Assembly: GCA_036924285.1 (NCBI GenBank)
Contig: JAYKYS010000006.1
Coordinates: 20,372,001 to 20,436,000, forward strand
DNA: 64,000 bases
Direction: 5' to 3'
DNA from: Asterella californica
Taxonomy: Eukaryota; Streptophyta; Marchantiopsida; Marchantiales; Aytoniaceae
Every line of letters starts with the position of its first letter. The stretch's first letter is position 1. The position numbers and the translations under genes were made by a program. This document shows, piece by piece, positions 1 through 10,992 of this stretch. The notes beneath the pieces were generated by a model that made no database searches, had not been told where the DNA came from, and saw only the letters and a list, made by a program, of their open reading frames with translations.

Positions 1-111
1 GATTTCTTGAGAATGCATACATGAAACTTTTCATGTGTACATGAAAACTTTTTCTTTTTTCAAACTTTTTTCAAACTTTTTTTTTTCTTTTCAAACTTTT
101 CTTTTTTCAAT

Positions 112-797
112 TCAAATCTTGGTGGTTGAATCATATAAACTTCTTCCTTTAACTCTCAATGACCTCACATCTATCTGATGTATTTCCGTGTGGCAATGAC
201 CAACAAAAGTCATTACAAATCTGACTGAATGGCATTGTGCATCTGATGCAAAAGTTTCTCCAAAATCAATCTTTTTTTGTTTTTGAAATTCTCTTGTTAC
301 TAACATTGCTTTCAGTTTGTCAACTGAACCATCTGATTGTAGCTTGGTTTTGTAAATCTATTTGCATTGGATGGCTCTTTTTTCCTCTTGGTATAACTTT
401 TGAGTAGCATTTTGTACTCCTCTTGCAGCTTGTCTCCAACCAATGTCTTTGTTAGCTTCTTCAAATTGTGGACTTCCTGAATATTTTCAGCAAGTCCACG
501 ATAATCATCAGGTTTTGCTGGAGGTCTTCTAACTCTTTTTGATCTCCTTACTTGAAAATCTATTGTATGTTGTAAGTCATCTCTTTTAACTTCATGAATA
601 CTTGATAACTCATATTCAGAATTTGTTTGGAATTCAATTTGCTCCTCACTAGGATTAGTGAGAGGTTTTGATTGCTCCAAGTTCACCTCAATATCAAATT
701 TATTAGATTCTGAATTAATCTGATCCTCACTTGTATGTAGTTTAAATTTGAATGTATCACAAGTTTCTTTTTCATTTCCCATCTGATCAAAATCCAA
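112..797 (-). pseudogene. copia integrase-RT linker and start of reverse transcriptase
   Basis: The frame at 312-797 is the polar linker, ending in RRSKRVRRPPAKPDDYRG, the RRS-R-x-RRPP-x-x-Y signature that precedes copia RT. The frame at 112-306 contains KKIDFGETFASDAQCHSVRF and then HCHTEIHQIDV, the start of the RVT_2 domain (consensus DYxETFAPVAxxxSVR...WxxHQxDV). A frame change separates them. The catalytic YVDD would lie left of the window. Confidence 0.78.
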
Positions 798-1051
798 CTC
801 CGAGAATCTAACATTTCTGCTGATGTGAGTCTTTGTTGTTTACTGGTTTTATACTTTGTAACTCTTGGTTTGCTTAGTATAGCCTACAAATATACACTTC
901 TCAGATTTTACATCCAACTTCTGTCTCTTTTCATCCTTGATGTGCATGTAAAATGTGCACCAAAAATCTTAAAAATGAGACACATATAGGTTCACTCTTG
1001 TAAATGTTTCTTCATGTGTCTTGTGCTGCACAACTGTTGTATATGTTATTT

Positions 1052-1667
1052 TCATAATATAAAGAGTTGTGTTGCAAGCTTCAGCTCAAAATACTTAGGA
1101 AGATTCTTGACCTTCAACATGGATCTACCACTTTTCACAATCACCCTATTTTCTTTTTCAACTACACCATTTTGTTGTAGAGTATAAGTTGTGGAAAGTT
1201 GACTTTGAATACAATGTAAAGATGTTAGAATCATATTCTCCTCTTTTATCTGATCTGAGAGCTTTAATCTTCTTGTCATTTTGATTTCCTACAAGAGCCT
1301 TGAACTTCTTGAAGTATTCAAATACTTCAGAAAATATAAAAAATATGTCTATATTTTTATGTTCATATCATGAATAAATGTCAGACAGTACTTATAGCTT
1401 CCAATCCAGTTTGTTTGCAGGGGTTCACAAACATCTGAATGGACAAAAGTCAACAACTCTTTTGTCTTTATACCTCTTTTATTTGGAAAACGTTTTTGCT
1501 TTGGTTTCCCAATATACATTCTTCACATATTTCCAGTAGTTGGTAACTTCATCTTTGGCAGCCCTTTCATCATATGATGATCTATTATATGTTTTCAGAT
1601 TTCTAAAATTCAAGTGTGGAAATCTCTGATGCGAAATGCTTGCTTGACTATTAGAATCAACAATCAT
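1052..1667 (-). pseudogene. copia integrase remnant
   Basis: Two separate frames cover this stretch. The upstream piece (1479-1667) has HQRFPHLNFRNLK, the H-H half of the HHCC zinc-binding domain; the CxxC half is not recognisable. The downstream piece (1052-1279) has STTYTLQQNGVVEKENRVIV followed by RSMLKVKNLPKYF, the region around the third catalytic residue of copia integrases (consensus TPQQNGVAERKN). The two frames are separated by stops and a shifted frame at 1280-1478, so no functional integrase is encoded. Confidence 0.8.
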
Positions 1668-1805
1668 AAAAACTTCTTGGACTTGAGGTCAATATCCAAG
1701 ATATCTAATCTTGACTTATGATCTCTCATTCCTGAAGCAATAACTCTTTGATTATGTGAAGCATCAAGTATTTACATTTTTGTATCATCAAAAATCACTT
1801 TCATT

Positions 1806-2990
1806 CTACTGATTTGTGATTTTTCTAACAAAAAGCAAGTTCTTAGTGAGCTTTGAAATAAAGAATACTTCTTGTATACTCTTCAGATCTTCTTCACTTG
1901 TTTTTATTGTCACAACTCTAGTACTTTGAACTTCATCATCAGCTTTAGTAACTTTGTAGCATGCAGTTCTTGAAGAATTCTTCAAGGGTGATCTTTGGCT
2001 GATCATGTGCTTAGAAGCATCAGAATCACTGTACGGATTCTTATCTTCTGTTGTTCTAGATATCAAGCTGGTAATAAACATATTATCAACACCTTTATCT
2101 TCTTGTGCATCCTCTTGAACATCAGTATTATTTGTTAGAATTCGGACTTCCATTTGCTTTTCTAGCTTAGCAATATTTAATCTTATGACCTTTCTTTTCA
2201 TAGAAAAACAAGTTCTCAAATTTTTTCTGCACTCTTCAATCATGTGATCCTTTTTCTTACAGAATGAGCAGAAAGTTATGCATTGGTTTTTTGATTAAGA
2301 AACCAATGCACAACTCCTCGTAAGTTGACATATTCACCCTTCTATTGATAGAAAAACAAAATGAAAATATGAAGTACTAAGATGATTAAAAATTATATAA
2401 ACCATATCTTTATCATTCTATGTCTTTCTTGCTCTGGTTAGCTGCACATAAATACCATCTATCTTCTCAAGGTGCTCATGAATATTTGCACTCTCATCCA
2501 TCTTGGTAGAGTGTAAATCATTCTTCAACTTCGTCATTCTATTTTTGCTCATATTATCATAACTGATAGTTAGCTTCTCCTAAGCTTCTCTTCTTGTATC
2601 ACAAGTCTTAGTAGTAAGTCTTCTACTCTCCTTCACAACAAGCATAATATTAGATAATGCTGTAGCTTGCTTCTTAATGGATCTTAGAGCTTCAAGAAAA
2701 CTCTCATCATAAAATGGAGCTAGCTTCGCAGAATGACTTTCATAATCAATTTCTAAGAACTGTAATTGTTAAGACTTGAAAGTCTAGTGCTCTCATTCAA
2801 ACCAAACTCATTGAAAGTAGCAGCTGTAGTTGTTATCTTGCTGAAAATATGAGTACACAAATCTCTAAAACCTAAATATCAGATTATCAAAATCTTTAGC
2901 TTGAGCAACCTCAGCTCTGATTTCATGTGAAAAAACTGAGAATTGTACTCCAAGTTTCTCAGAATATGGAACTTCATCTCTCACAACAGA
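1806..2990 (-). pseudogene. copia gag with CCHC knuckle, running into protease
   Basis: Gag is readable in pieces. Around 2420-2520 the translation contains MDESANIHEHLEKIDGIYVQ, typical of the UBN2/copia gag family. At about 2235-2276 the frame shows a perfect CX2CX4HX4C knuckle (CSFCKKKDHMIEEC), which binds RNA in the capsid. Downstream (to about 1806) the protein has the protease neighbourhood, NPYSDSDASKHMISQRS, where the usual catalytic D-S-G-A is altered to D-S-D-A. The reading frame is interrupted upstream of 2243, so the gene is decayed. Confidence 0.75.
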
Positions 2991-3002
2991 ATACTACCAG
3001 TC

Positions 3003-3288
3003 TGTTAGAACCGATAACAGATCAACCTGTTAAAATTGATCAGAAGGAGAACTCTACTTAGAATTAAGAACTGGTACAGACATAAAGAGTCTCGACTCAT
3101 GCTCTCTACAAAGAATGTGGGTTAATATACTACTGATATATAACTGCTCTCATCTCAAAATGACTTACCTAATTGCTGTCACGGTACCTCTCATGTCAAA
3201 GTCATGTCATAAGTCATCTCTTCATTTTTTGTCTTTTGTTCTTTACCTTCCGTAGAGTTTAGATGTGATCATGTAATGATATTTAACA
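3003..3288 (-). repeat. Putative 5' LTR of the copia element
   Basis: On the minus strand the segment begins TGTTAAATATC and ends GTTCTAACA, giving a 5-bp terminal inverted repeat TGTTA/TAACA of the TG...CA type. The 286-bp length is normal for copia LTRs. Two bases inside it lies CTGGTAGTATTCTG, which partly resembles the usual initiator-Met tRNA primer site (TGGTATCAGAGC). The partner LTR is outside the window, so the call rests on position and termini only. Confidence 0.55.
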
Positions 3289-5090
3289 ATAAGTACGTGC
3301 ATATACGTTATATACATTCTCTTGGATGATGTATTGATCAGCTGGTCCATGATGGTTAGGGTGTCCATGCATGTAATTTATAAAGAGATCATGTAAACGG
3401 ATATGTATAGTAGGGGTATCAATGTTAAACTGAATATTCCTCGAAGGATGAAAGATAAAAGATCGAAACTTTCTCACGACCAACTTTCTACTGAATCACG
3501 GTTCATTTTGGGTCGCCCTTCTGAACTGAAAGCACATTCATTTTTGTTGATCATTTTTCACCTCTGTAACTTGACATCATTAAATCTGACATAGTAGGAT
3601 TGTACGCAAAAACAAACTAACGAAATGATTGAAGACTCAATAAGAAAGTGCTTGCGGTGTTTTTCTTCGGGCATCTCTAAAGATGTCTGTAGAAAACACC
3701 CCCAAGCTCCAGCTGAAGTCGTAACTCGTTCCCCGTGTCCAGAATCATTCAGGAAATTTCCAACATTGACACCCCTAATATATTCTTCCTTTTAGAGAAG
3801 GAATGTCTGATTATACACTGGTAGAACGTGAATGTTTACCGCACATAATTTACTGGTACATAAATTGATTCATCTATGTCGACATAAGACCCTTACAGAC
3901 CGGAATACTAGACTTGTTGTCCCTCATAAGCTAAGATCGAGCGTTATCTAGACTCTATGCGACGGTGGAGTTCTGTAATATTCACATGATTAATGGAAGA
4001 GTCTTTTCCGACCACTTAATAAATTGAGACTATTAAAAGGTGGAAATATATAGTTCTAATTTGTTCCTTAAAAAATGCCCTAAGACTGCTTTAGATCTTG
4101 TACGTCCCTAGCGGTCGATAAGAGCATCGACGCCGTTTCATGCAATGCATTTCTGGGTTCAAGCTCTTGGCATGGGGCGAGACATCATGATCAGCTGCCA
4201 TGGCATCCTACTAGAGAAATGTTTCTCGGAACTCTCGATCTAATCGAACCGATCGGAACTGTGTGGACCTTCAGCTCAGCTCGATATCGAGGAGTCGTCG
4301 AGTTTCTTACGGGACTTCACGTATGATTACTATACGTACGAGAAGTCCTACGTGTAATGTATTACAATAGAACAATACCTCGGGTATTAAACTCTTTAAA
4401 TAACTAATTTTATTTTGGCAAAAATAAATAATAAATTTAGCTAAAGATGAATGAGTTGATAGAATTGAAGCAAATGAATTCTCATTGTGAAGTTCTCTTA
4501 CAATAATAGCGGACTGTTCACTACTACTATCCACAAATCTGAATCTAAAAGTTGAAAGAAATGATAAAGAATAACATCTGATACGAGAAAACCTCAAAAT
4601 GAATGATTTGATGTTTCACTTAAACCACAGGTACCGCTATATTAGCGGTGGGATATACCACCGCTAATATGTTTAGTCGCGTGTTTTGAGAAAATCGTCT
4701 CGGTGGGCTATCCCGTGCAAACTGCGTCTCGCTGTCACGTTTTAATTTGTCATCGGGAGAATCTCATCTAGGTACCAAAATGATCGTCTGGAGGAGATCT
4801 ACAAAACGAGCCGTGGATGAAGCCAGTCTGAGATCGGATGCTCCAGATATGTCCTGTCAAAAATCTGAACTAGCACAGCCAATGAAATAGAATATTCAAA
4901 ATTCAAAATATTCTTAGACAAAAGAACTGCGAGTTAGAAAAAACACCAATTGTGTATAAGAGAAAACACTAACCAGAACCCACACATATTTTTATTCCGA
5001 CCGCACATTGTTGACTCCGGTTGGTTGACTGTACATCGACTGGAGTTAAGACTTTTAGCCCAAAAAAACTAAAAAAAATATCAAAAATAT
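3289..5090. other. Intergenic, no gene recognised
   Basis: Short open frames occur here on both strands but none shows a recognisable motif or plausible splice structure. The only structure I can support is the inverted-repeat cluster at 4633-4670. Confidence 0.5.
4633..4670. repeat. Triple ACCGCTA inverted repeat
   Basis: The 7-mer ACCGCTA at 4633-4639 is followed by its complement TAGCGGT (4643-4649) and again by ACCGCTA (4660-4666). The second and third form a longer perfect arm pair, 4639-4651 with 4658-4670 (13 bp, 6-nt loop GATATA). Two mutually exclusive hairpins are therefore possible. It could be a transposon terminus or a foldback relic. Confidence 0.6.
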
Positions 5091-5091
5091 T

Positions 5092-5376
5092 TTCCGACAC
5101 TTCCTTCCTCCCTCCTTTCTCGCCTCCTTCCTTCCTTCCCCTTTCCTCCTTCCGCCCCTCCTTCCTTGCCCCTTCCTCCCTCCTTCCTTCCCTCCCCCTT
5201 CCGCTTCCTCCTTCCTTCCCTCCTGCTTCCTGCTTCCTTCCTTCCCTCCCTCCCGCTTCCTCCTCCTCACCTCCTTTTTTCTCCCTCCTCGCCTCCCTCC
5301 TTCCTTCTCCTTCCTCACCTCCTTTTTTCCCCTCCTCCTTCTCCTTCCTCTCCTCCTTCTCTTATTTATCTTACAT
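5092..5376 (+). repeat. Imperfect polypyrimidine tract (CCTTCC-type)
   Basis: About 285 bases are almost pure C/T on the plus strand, made of variants of CCTTC and CCTCC. Open frames on both strands here are compositional artefacts (Pro/Ser-rich or Gly/Glu/Arg-rich). It lies 180 bp upstream of the Kolobok-like transposase start; whether it belongs to that element is unknown. Confidence 0.85.
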
Positions 5377-5558
5377 TGTTCTTCTTTTCTGTTTTTTTCT
5401 GTGTCTCTTTTTATAATCTCTTTTTCAAGTATGAATTAGACTTGGTTTTTCTAACAGGAGGTTCTTTAGTGAGCAACGTTGGTTGGCTTAGTATAGATTT
5501 TGTTGGACCTCTGGACGGATAGAGTTGCAAGGACTTGTGCGGTATATTTATTGTAATA

Positions 5559-6937
5559 ATGCCACCAAGGGTACACCCTAGACGTCATGGAGATCGTCAT
5601 CCACCTAGAGGATGTCCAGAGGTCCCTACTGGTATGATGAGAGTCCCAGAGAGTCTACTACCTAGGTATGTGCAGGTCATGAGACTTCTTGGACCAGGAG
5701 CCGGACATGCAGCTGTCTTCCGATTTCTGTTCACCACGGCTGAACACCGCATAGACCAGATGGCCAGAGATGTTGAGCAATTACCCGTAGATCCAGATGT
5801 AATCCCAGAGGAGGGTGTTCTGGAGAGAGGAGGTGCAAGCGTTGCAGTGGATGACTTTGTTGCTGATATGGATGTGTTACGCGCTCTTGGCGTTAGTATC
5901 GACCAACCTCATGTACATGCTATTTTTTAAGATATGGATTCGCTTGTTTATTGCTAATGAATGCCATGAGTTGAAACTAATAGTCACATGTATGTAAGAT
6001 GTTCGAGACTCTGATATGCTATAATGTAAGTAAAGGGTTTGTAATCTTCAGTATTTTGTTTGTAGGTATTAGGGTCAACAGTAGTAGACTCTCCGGTTGA
6101 GGAGGCTATTGTGATAGATTCTCAGATTCTGAATGAAGATAGTGAAGAAGGGGGATCCAGTGTTCCTACATATGGATCAGTTATGGACCTCCCAGTGTAT
6201 GCATTTGTAGCCGCATCTCGGTTGAGAGAACTTTTTCAGACGTTTAGCGTTAGATGTCCTCACTACGGATGCGAGCATTCGTTTCTGCCACCCATCATTT
6301 CCTCCATCCATCAAAGTTTATCTGTGAAGCTAATATGTCATAGTCAGCATACATATGGATGGAGATCGACCGAGATGGAAATATATAATAGTGTCCCAGA
6401 CATTATCCACCGCATGTACTCTGCTGCATTATGTGCTGGACTAGGGTTCTCTCAGTTGGATTCTGTGTACCGAGAGGGCGGTTTAGCTCCGGTATCGAGA
6501 ACTCATTTCTTCTATTTCCAAAGTGGCAATTGGAGAGAGATAGGGTGGGTTGAGGCGACGTTGGACCTATGGGATAGAAAGAAGACCGAGCTACAGACCC
6601 AAGTGTTAGCCAAACACTTCTCAGACTTGAACGCAACTCCTGTAGGCGGTGAGTCTTTGCTACCTCAATGCTACCTTTTCTTATTTTCCTTCATGGATTA
6701 GAATTGTAGCATAATTTGATACTTCTGACATTATGCACGATCTTCAAGGAAATTTTGTTGTATACGCCGACTTGAGATATGACTCGACGCGCAATGGATA
6801 CAACGGCACATGTGCATTCATCGACGCAAGTGATGGTCGTGCGATAGAGTTGGTGAACATGACGCGTTGTCGTGTCGGATATTGCGTGAAGGATGTCGAG
6901 GAAAACGCGAGGTTCCTGGCTGTGGAGATGTTGTGTG
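5559..6937 (+). pseudogene. Kolobok-like DDE transposase, 5' half (exons 1-3a)
   Basis: I model exon 1 at 5559-5912, exon 2 at 6066-6648 and exon 3 from 6749. The exon 2 donor is GTGAGT, and both junctions keep frame (phases 0 and 1); the exon 1 donor GTACAT is weak. The product starts MPPRVHPRRHGD, a basic N-terminus. Exon 2 has a cysteine/histidine-containing stretch (CPHYGCEHSFLPP) and exon 3 opens with VVYADLRYDSTRNGYNGT, which fits the first catalytic Asp block of Kolobok-type transposases (D-x-R-x-DS-x-x-x-x-x-GT). The gene is cut at about 6937 by an LTR element and resumes at 10993. Family assignment is by pattern memory; exon 1 has no motif I recognise. Confidence 0.62.
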
Positions 6938-7453
6938 CTGAAACAGAGACAAGACAGAGAAAAACAACCACGAAAGCGAATGCTGCGATATATACACTCC
7001 AAATGTATGTACACTGTAGGTTCTTTCTCCTAACAGCACAAAACTGAAGAACAGACCAGAGTGATCTGTAACCTGCTTCAAAAGCCCTAAAACAAACCCT
7101 TGAATCACAACCCCGACCCAAAACCACCGAAGCGTAGCTCAAAGCAAGAGAAACTTCTCTTTGCTAACAAACAGAGCCACAGCAGTATCACAAGATCCAA
7201 ACCCAAGTCCAAACCACATCCACGCACTAGCTCTTGGCTAAAGCTAGCTACCACAAGCCGTACACAATCAATTAAGTCCCTAACGAACTCAAAAAGACCA
7301 AATCCGTAGCGAAGGAACCGAAAAAGACCTATCTGAGAACTTTCTCTTTCTCCAAACGATCTTCAAATGTTGATAGGGTCTCCTTCCCTGACTCCTTTGG
7401 CTCAAGAAACCTTCAGATCCGACTCCCGATAGTCGAGATATCGCCGATTTTCG

Positions 7454-8190
7454 GTCGCAGGTGACCGAACTTCCAAAAGTTCCTCCCTGCGGCTTAAAAT
7501 CGCTCACACCGCACAAACGGATGGTCTAAACTGATATCCGTCTTCGCTGGTAGGTAGATCTGGCTACCCTGAACCCAACAAGACTCCAAACAAGCCGTTT
7601 GGAGTTCCCCTTGCAAAACCACTCGAGAAATTTGGTCGCAGGTTGCAAAAAACTGATGTAAATCGGCTCCCTGCGGCTCAAATTCGCTCACCACACTCAA
7701 ACCAACAATCCAATCCGCACACGGTCTTCTCCCATGAGTAGATGAAGACTCCTTGATCGCATAGGCACCAAGAACGAAGAGCTTGGCTTATCGATCGCGA
7801 AGTACAGCTCAACCTCAGGTCGTAGGTGAACGAAAATCTGATGTAAGCGCTTCCATGCGAGCCAATTTCACTCAGAACTTCCAAACCGCCCGATGAAAAC
7901 TGGTATCGTCTTCAATTTCCTGTAGAACTCGGTGTTCTGATCCCGTTGGATCCAAGGACAGCAAGTTTGGACTCCGGAACGGCCCGAACGGTCCAACTCT
8001 CCTTCACAGGTAACTAAAAACTCCAAATCTGCCTCATGCGTCTCAATTTCACTCAGTATGCACTCTCCGATCCGTCTCTTCCCAAACCGTTTGAACCAAT
8101 GCGTAGCCTGCACAGATCTGAACCCAACGACGCCTTGCGCGCTTGCATTGGACTCCTAAATCTCCCGAACCGTCCGTTGACAGGTCGCAG
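7454..8190. repeat. Tandem array, ~184-bp unit, four units (left LTR)
   Basis: The anchor GTCGCAGGT recurs at 7454, 7635, 7819 (GTCGTAGGT), 8003 (diverged, TTCACAGGT) and 8184, i.e. spacings of 181, 184, 184 and 181 bp. After each anchor comes a conserved CTCCCTGCG...TCA.TTCACTCA block; the remainder has diverged. The same array recurs in the right LTR at 9551-10287. Confidence 0.8.
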
Positions 8191-8358
8191 ACGCAAGCTA
8201 GCCCCTAAGTAGCCCCCTTGTTTACAGTCTCTGTACGTACAGTTCTCTCCTGAATCTCCGTACAGTTCTCTCCTGAATCTCCTGAATAATAAGAAGCAGG
8301 TCCCTTGCGTCTTTGATATAACGCTTGAAGCCCTAAATACCCAGTCAGCAAGTAACTA

Positions 8359-8829
8359 GGGGCTTAGCTTGATTTTACCTTCTTTCGAATCGCATAACTT
8401 CTTCTCTGGATGTCCAAACGAAATAAACAAGATGCCCATGGAAAGCTGACAGCGAGCTCTACCCATCTATGTGATGAAAGTGAAGATCCGAAGTTGCGCC
8501 AAAAGCCCGTAAGCTGGGGCTTAGCTTGTTTTCTCCATCTTTCAAGTCCTGTAACTTCTCCACTAGGCGTCCAAACGAAATAGATGAAGTGCCTATGGAA
8601 AGCTGACAAGGAGCTCTATCCACTGGTGCGATAAAAACGAAGATCCGAAGTTGTGCCAAAAATCCATAAGCTGGGGCCTAGCTTGTTTTCTCCATCTTTC
8701 GAGTCCTGTAACTTCTCCACTAGGCGTCCAAACGAAGTAGATGAAGTGCCTATGGAAAGCTGACAAGGAGCTCTACCCATCTATGCGATGAAAATGGAGA
8801 TCCGAAATGAAGCCAAAAGCCCGTAAGCT
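8359..8829. repeat. Tandem array, 157-bp unit, three units (left LTR)
   Basis: The anchor GGGGC(T/C)TAGCTTG occurs at 8359, 8516 and 8673, with a fourth half-site AGGGCCTAGCTTG at 8830; each spacing is exactly 157 bp. Units share CCACTAGGCGTCCAAACGAA and GGAAAGCTGACA. This array is distinct from the 184-bp array. Confidence 0.85.
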
Positions 8830-8918
8830 AGGGCCTAGCTTGTCTTTCTCATGAGTGTCTTTGGAGTGACAAGCATCGAAGTTTGAATTTCAAGTAGGAG
8901 CCGGTCCACGACACGACA

Positions 8919-9514
8919 TCCACCCCCTCCAAACCTGTGCATCCTCCGGTATGCACCAGAGATACCAACCAAGGAGTGGACTGACACTCAAACCATCTTG
9001 TCATCCTCCCTCTCATCTCAATCAATCTCATCCTCAAGGTTGCAACCTGATCGTCATGAAGTTGCTATCCTGTCATGATCTTCCCTAGATCCATGCTCAT
9101 CGACCTTCACCTCGAACCTCCCATCCAATCACCCCCTCTAAATCTACACATCTTCAATATGCGAAGACATAGAAAGAATAACCCATCATATCATAGAAAT
9201 GTCTTCCACCCGTCTTGTAGAACCTCACTGTCAAGGTTGTGACCCAAGTGTCGTGATAGACATCCCCCATCCTGTCAATCATCACCCGTATCCTGACAAT
9301 AACCTTCAACCTCAAGCATGTACATGTCGTTGTACGTAATCCTCTTTTCTTTTTTGTTTTTCTGAAAAAAAAAGAACCACACTGCTGCAACAAAATCCTC
9401 AACTGCAACCATCATTATCTCGCTGTAGAATAGTATTTTCCTCAACCATCATCCTCCCTGATATCTTCTTCTGAAATCCCTTGCAACCTTCCAAGCATCA
9501 TCCTCTCAACCTTT
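8919..9514. other. Interior of the LTR element, non-coding
   Basis: About 596 bp between the LTRs. It starts with the polypurine tract (minus strand) and is otherwise pyrimidine-biased on the plus strand. No gag, protease, RT or integrase motif is visible in any frame. Confidence 0.65.
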
Positions 9515-9550
9515 TCCGACTCCCGATAGTCGAGATATCGCCGATTTTCG

Positions 9551-10287
9551 GTCGCAGGTGACCGAACTTCCAAAAGTTCCTCCCTGCGGCTTAAAATCGC
9601 TCACACCGCACAAACGGATCGCCTAAACTGATATCCGTCTTCGCTGGTAGGTAGATCTGGCTACCCTGAACCCAACAAGACTCCAAACAAGCCGTTTGGA
9701 GTTCCCCTTGCAAAACCACTCGAGAAATTTGGTCGCAGGTTGCAAAAAACTGACGTAAATCGGCTCCCTGCGGCTCAAATTCGCTCACCACACTCAAACT
9801 AACAATCCAATCCGCACATGGTCTTCTCCCATGAGTAGATGAAGACTCCCTGATCGCGTAGGAACCAAGAACGAAGAGCTTGGCTTACCGATCGCGAAGT
9901 ACAGCCCAACCTCAGGTCGCAGGTGAACGAAAATCTGATGTAAGCGCTTCCCTGCGAGCCAATTTCACTCAGAACTTCCAAACCGCCCGATGAAAACTGG
10001 TATCGTCTTCAATTTCCTGTAGAACTCGGTGTTCTGATCCCGTTGGATCCAAGGACAGCAAGTTTGGACTCCGGAACGGCCCGAACGGTCCAACTCTCCT
10101 TCATAGGTAACTAAAAACTCCAAATCTGCCTCCTGCGTCTCAATTTCACTCAGTATGCACTCTCCGATCCGTCTCTTCCCAAACCGTTTGAACCAGTGCG
10201 TAGCCTGCACAGATCTGAACCCAACGACGCCTTGCGCGCTTGCATTGGACTCCTAAATCTCCCGAACCGTCCGTTGACAGGTCGCAG
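9551..10287. repeat. Tandem array, ~184-bp unit (right LTR copy)
   Basis: Counterpart of 7454-8190 at a constant offset of 2097 bp. It shows the same unit order, so the array was present in the LTR before this insertion. Confidence 0.8.
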
Positions 10288-10432
10288 ACGCAAGCTAGCC
10301 CCTAAACAGCCCCCTTGTTTACAGTCTCTGTACGTACAGTTCTCTCCTGAATCTCCTGAATAATAAGAAGCAGGCCCCTTGCGTCTTTGATATAACGCTT
10401 GAAGCCCTAAATACCCAGTCAGCAAGTAACTA

Positions 10433-10903
10433 GGGGCCTAGCTTGATTTTACCTTCTTTCGAATCGCATAACTTCTTCTCTGGATGTCCAAACGAAATAA
10501 ACAAGATGCCCATGGAAAGCTGACAGCGAGCTCTATCCATCTATGTGATGAAAGTGAAGATACGAAGTTGCGCCAAAAGCCCGTAAGCTGAAGCCTAGCT
10601 TGTTTTCTCCATCTTTCGAGTCCTGTAACTTCTCCACTAGGCGTCCAAACGAAGTAGATGAAGTGCCTATGGAAAGCTGACAAGGAGCTCTATCCACTGG
10701 TGCGATAAAAACGTAGATCCGAAGTTGTGCCAAAAATCCATAAGCTGGGGCCTAGCTTGTTTTCTCCATCTTTCGAGTCCTGTAACTTCTCCACTAGGCG
10801 TCCAAACGAAGTAGATGAAGTGCCTATGGAAAGCTGACAAGGAGCTCTACCCATCTATGCGATGAAAATGGAGATCCGAAATGAAGCCAAAAGCCCGTAA
10901 GCT
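10433..10903. repeat. Tandem array, 157-bp unit (right LTR copy)
   Basis: Counterpart of 8359-8829, offset 2074 bp. Spacing is again 157 bp (anchors at 10433 and 10590). Confidence 0.82.
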
Positions 10904-10992
10904 AGGGCCTAGCTTGTCTTTCTCATGAGTGTCTTTGGAGTGACAAGCATCGAAGTTTGAATTTCAAGTAGGAGCCGGTCCACGACACGACA

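Larger units (their letters stand above)
1..3288 (-). mobile_element. Ty1/copia retrotransposon, degenerate, 5' two thirds
   Basis: Read on the minus strand from right to left the segment gives LTR, primer-binding region, gag, CCHC knuckle with protease, integrase and the beginning of reverse transcriptase. This gag-PR-IN-RT order defines Ty1/copia. Many stops and frame changes break it, so it is not autonomous. The 3' part (rest of RT, RNase H, 3' LTR) lies left of the window. Another copia fragment at the other end of the window (62180-63235) supplies only the RT region. Confidence in family is high; the outer boundary at 3288 rests on the LTR ends TGTTA and TAACA. Confidence 0.85.
6938..8918 (-). 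repeat. Left (3') LTR, longer copy
   Basis: Minus-strand 3' LTR. Its segment 7418-8918 matches the right LTR with only scattered substitutions and one 23-bp tandem duplication (8236-8281) absent from the other copy. It contains the 184-bp array and the 157-bp array. Small open frames on the minus strand recur once per 184-bp unit and are products of the repeat, not genes. Confidence 0.65.
6938..10992 (-). mobile_element. LTR element with ~2-kb LTRs, no coding core, inserted in the Kolobok-like gene
   Basis: Two near-identical direct repeats (left 7418-8918, right 9515-10992) flank a 596-bp interior. On the minus strand each begins TGTCGTGTCGTGGACC. The base before the left copy is preceded by the purine-rich tract GTTTGGAGGGGGTGGA (8919-8934), an expected polypurine tract, so the element runs on the minus strand. 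The left LTR probably extends to about 6938, where the sequence stops looking like transposase; the right LTR lacks that ~480-bp end. No gag or pol is present, so it is non-autonomous. The left edge is uncertain by some tens of bases and no clean target duplication was found. Confidence 0.72.
9515..10992 (-). repeat. Right (5') LTR, truncated at its inner end
   Basis: Near-identical to 7418-8918 but lacking the ~480 bp that would be its minus-strand 3' end, together with any primer-binding site. The break at 9515 is sharp (shared sequence starts TCCGACTCCCGATAG). The deletion therefore postdates or accompanied insertion and would block further reverse transcription from this copy. Confidence 0.75.

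Noticed and set aside
5021..5522. Pro/Ser-rich and Gly/Glu/Arg-rich frames on both strands
   Set aside because: Artefacts of the polypyrimidine tract.
6744..7142. 132-codon minus-strand frame with hydrophobic segment
   Set aside because: Spans the transposase/LTR junction on the opposite strand; the plus-strand DDE block explains the sequence.
7289..8113. Series of minus-strand frames of 60-80 codons with similar peptides
   Set aside because: They recur once per 184-bp repeat unit and again in the second LTR; they follow the repeat, not coding constraint.
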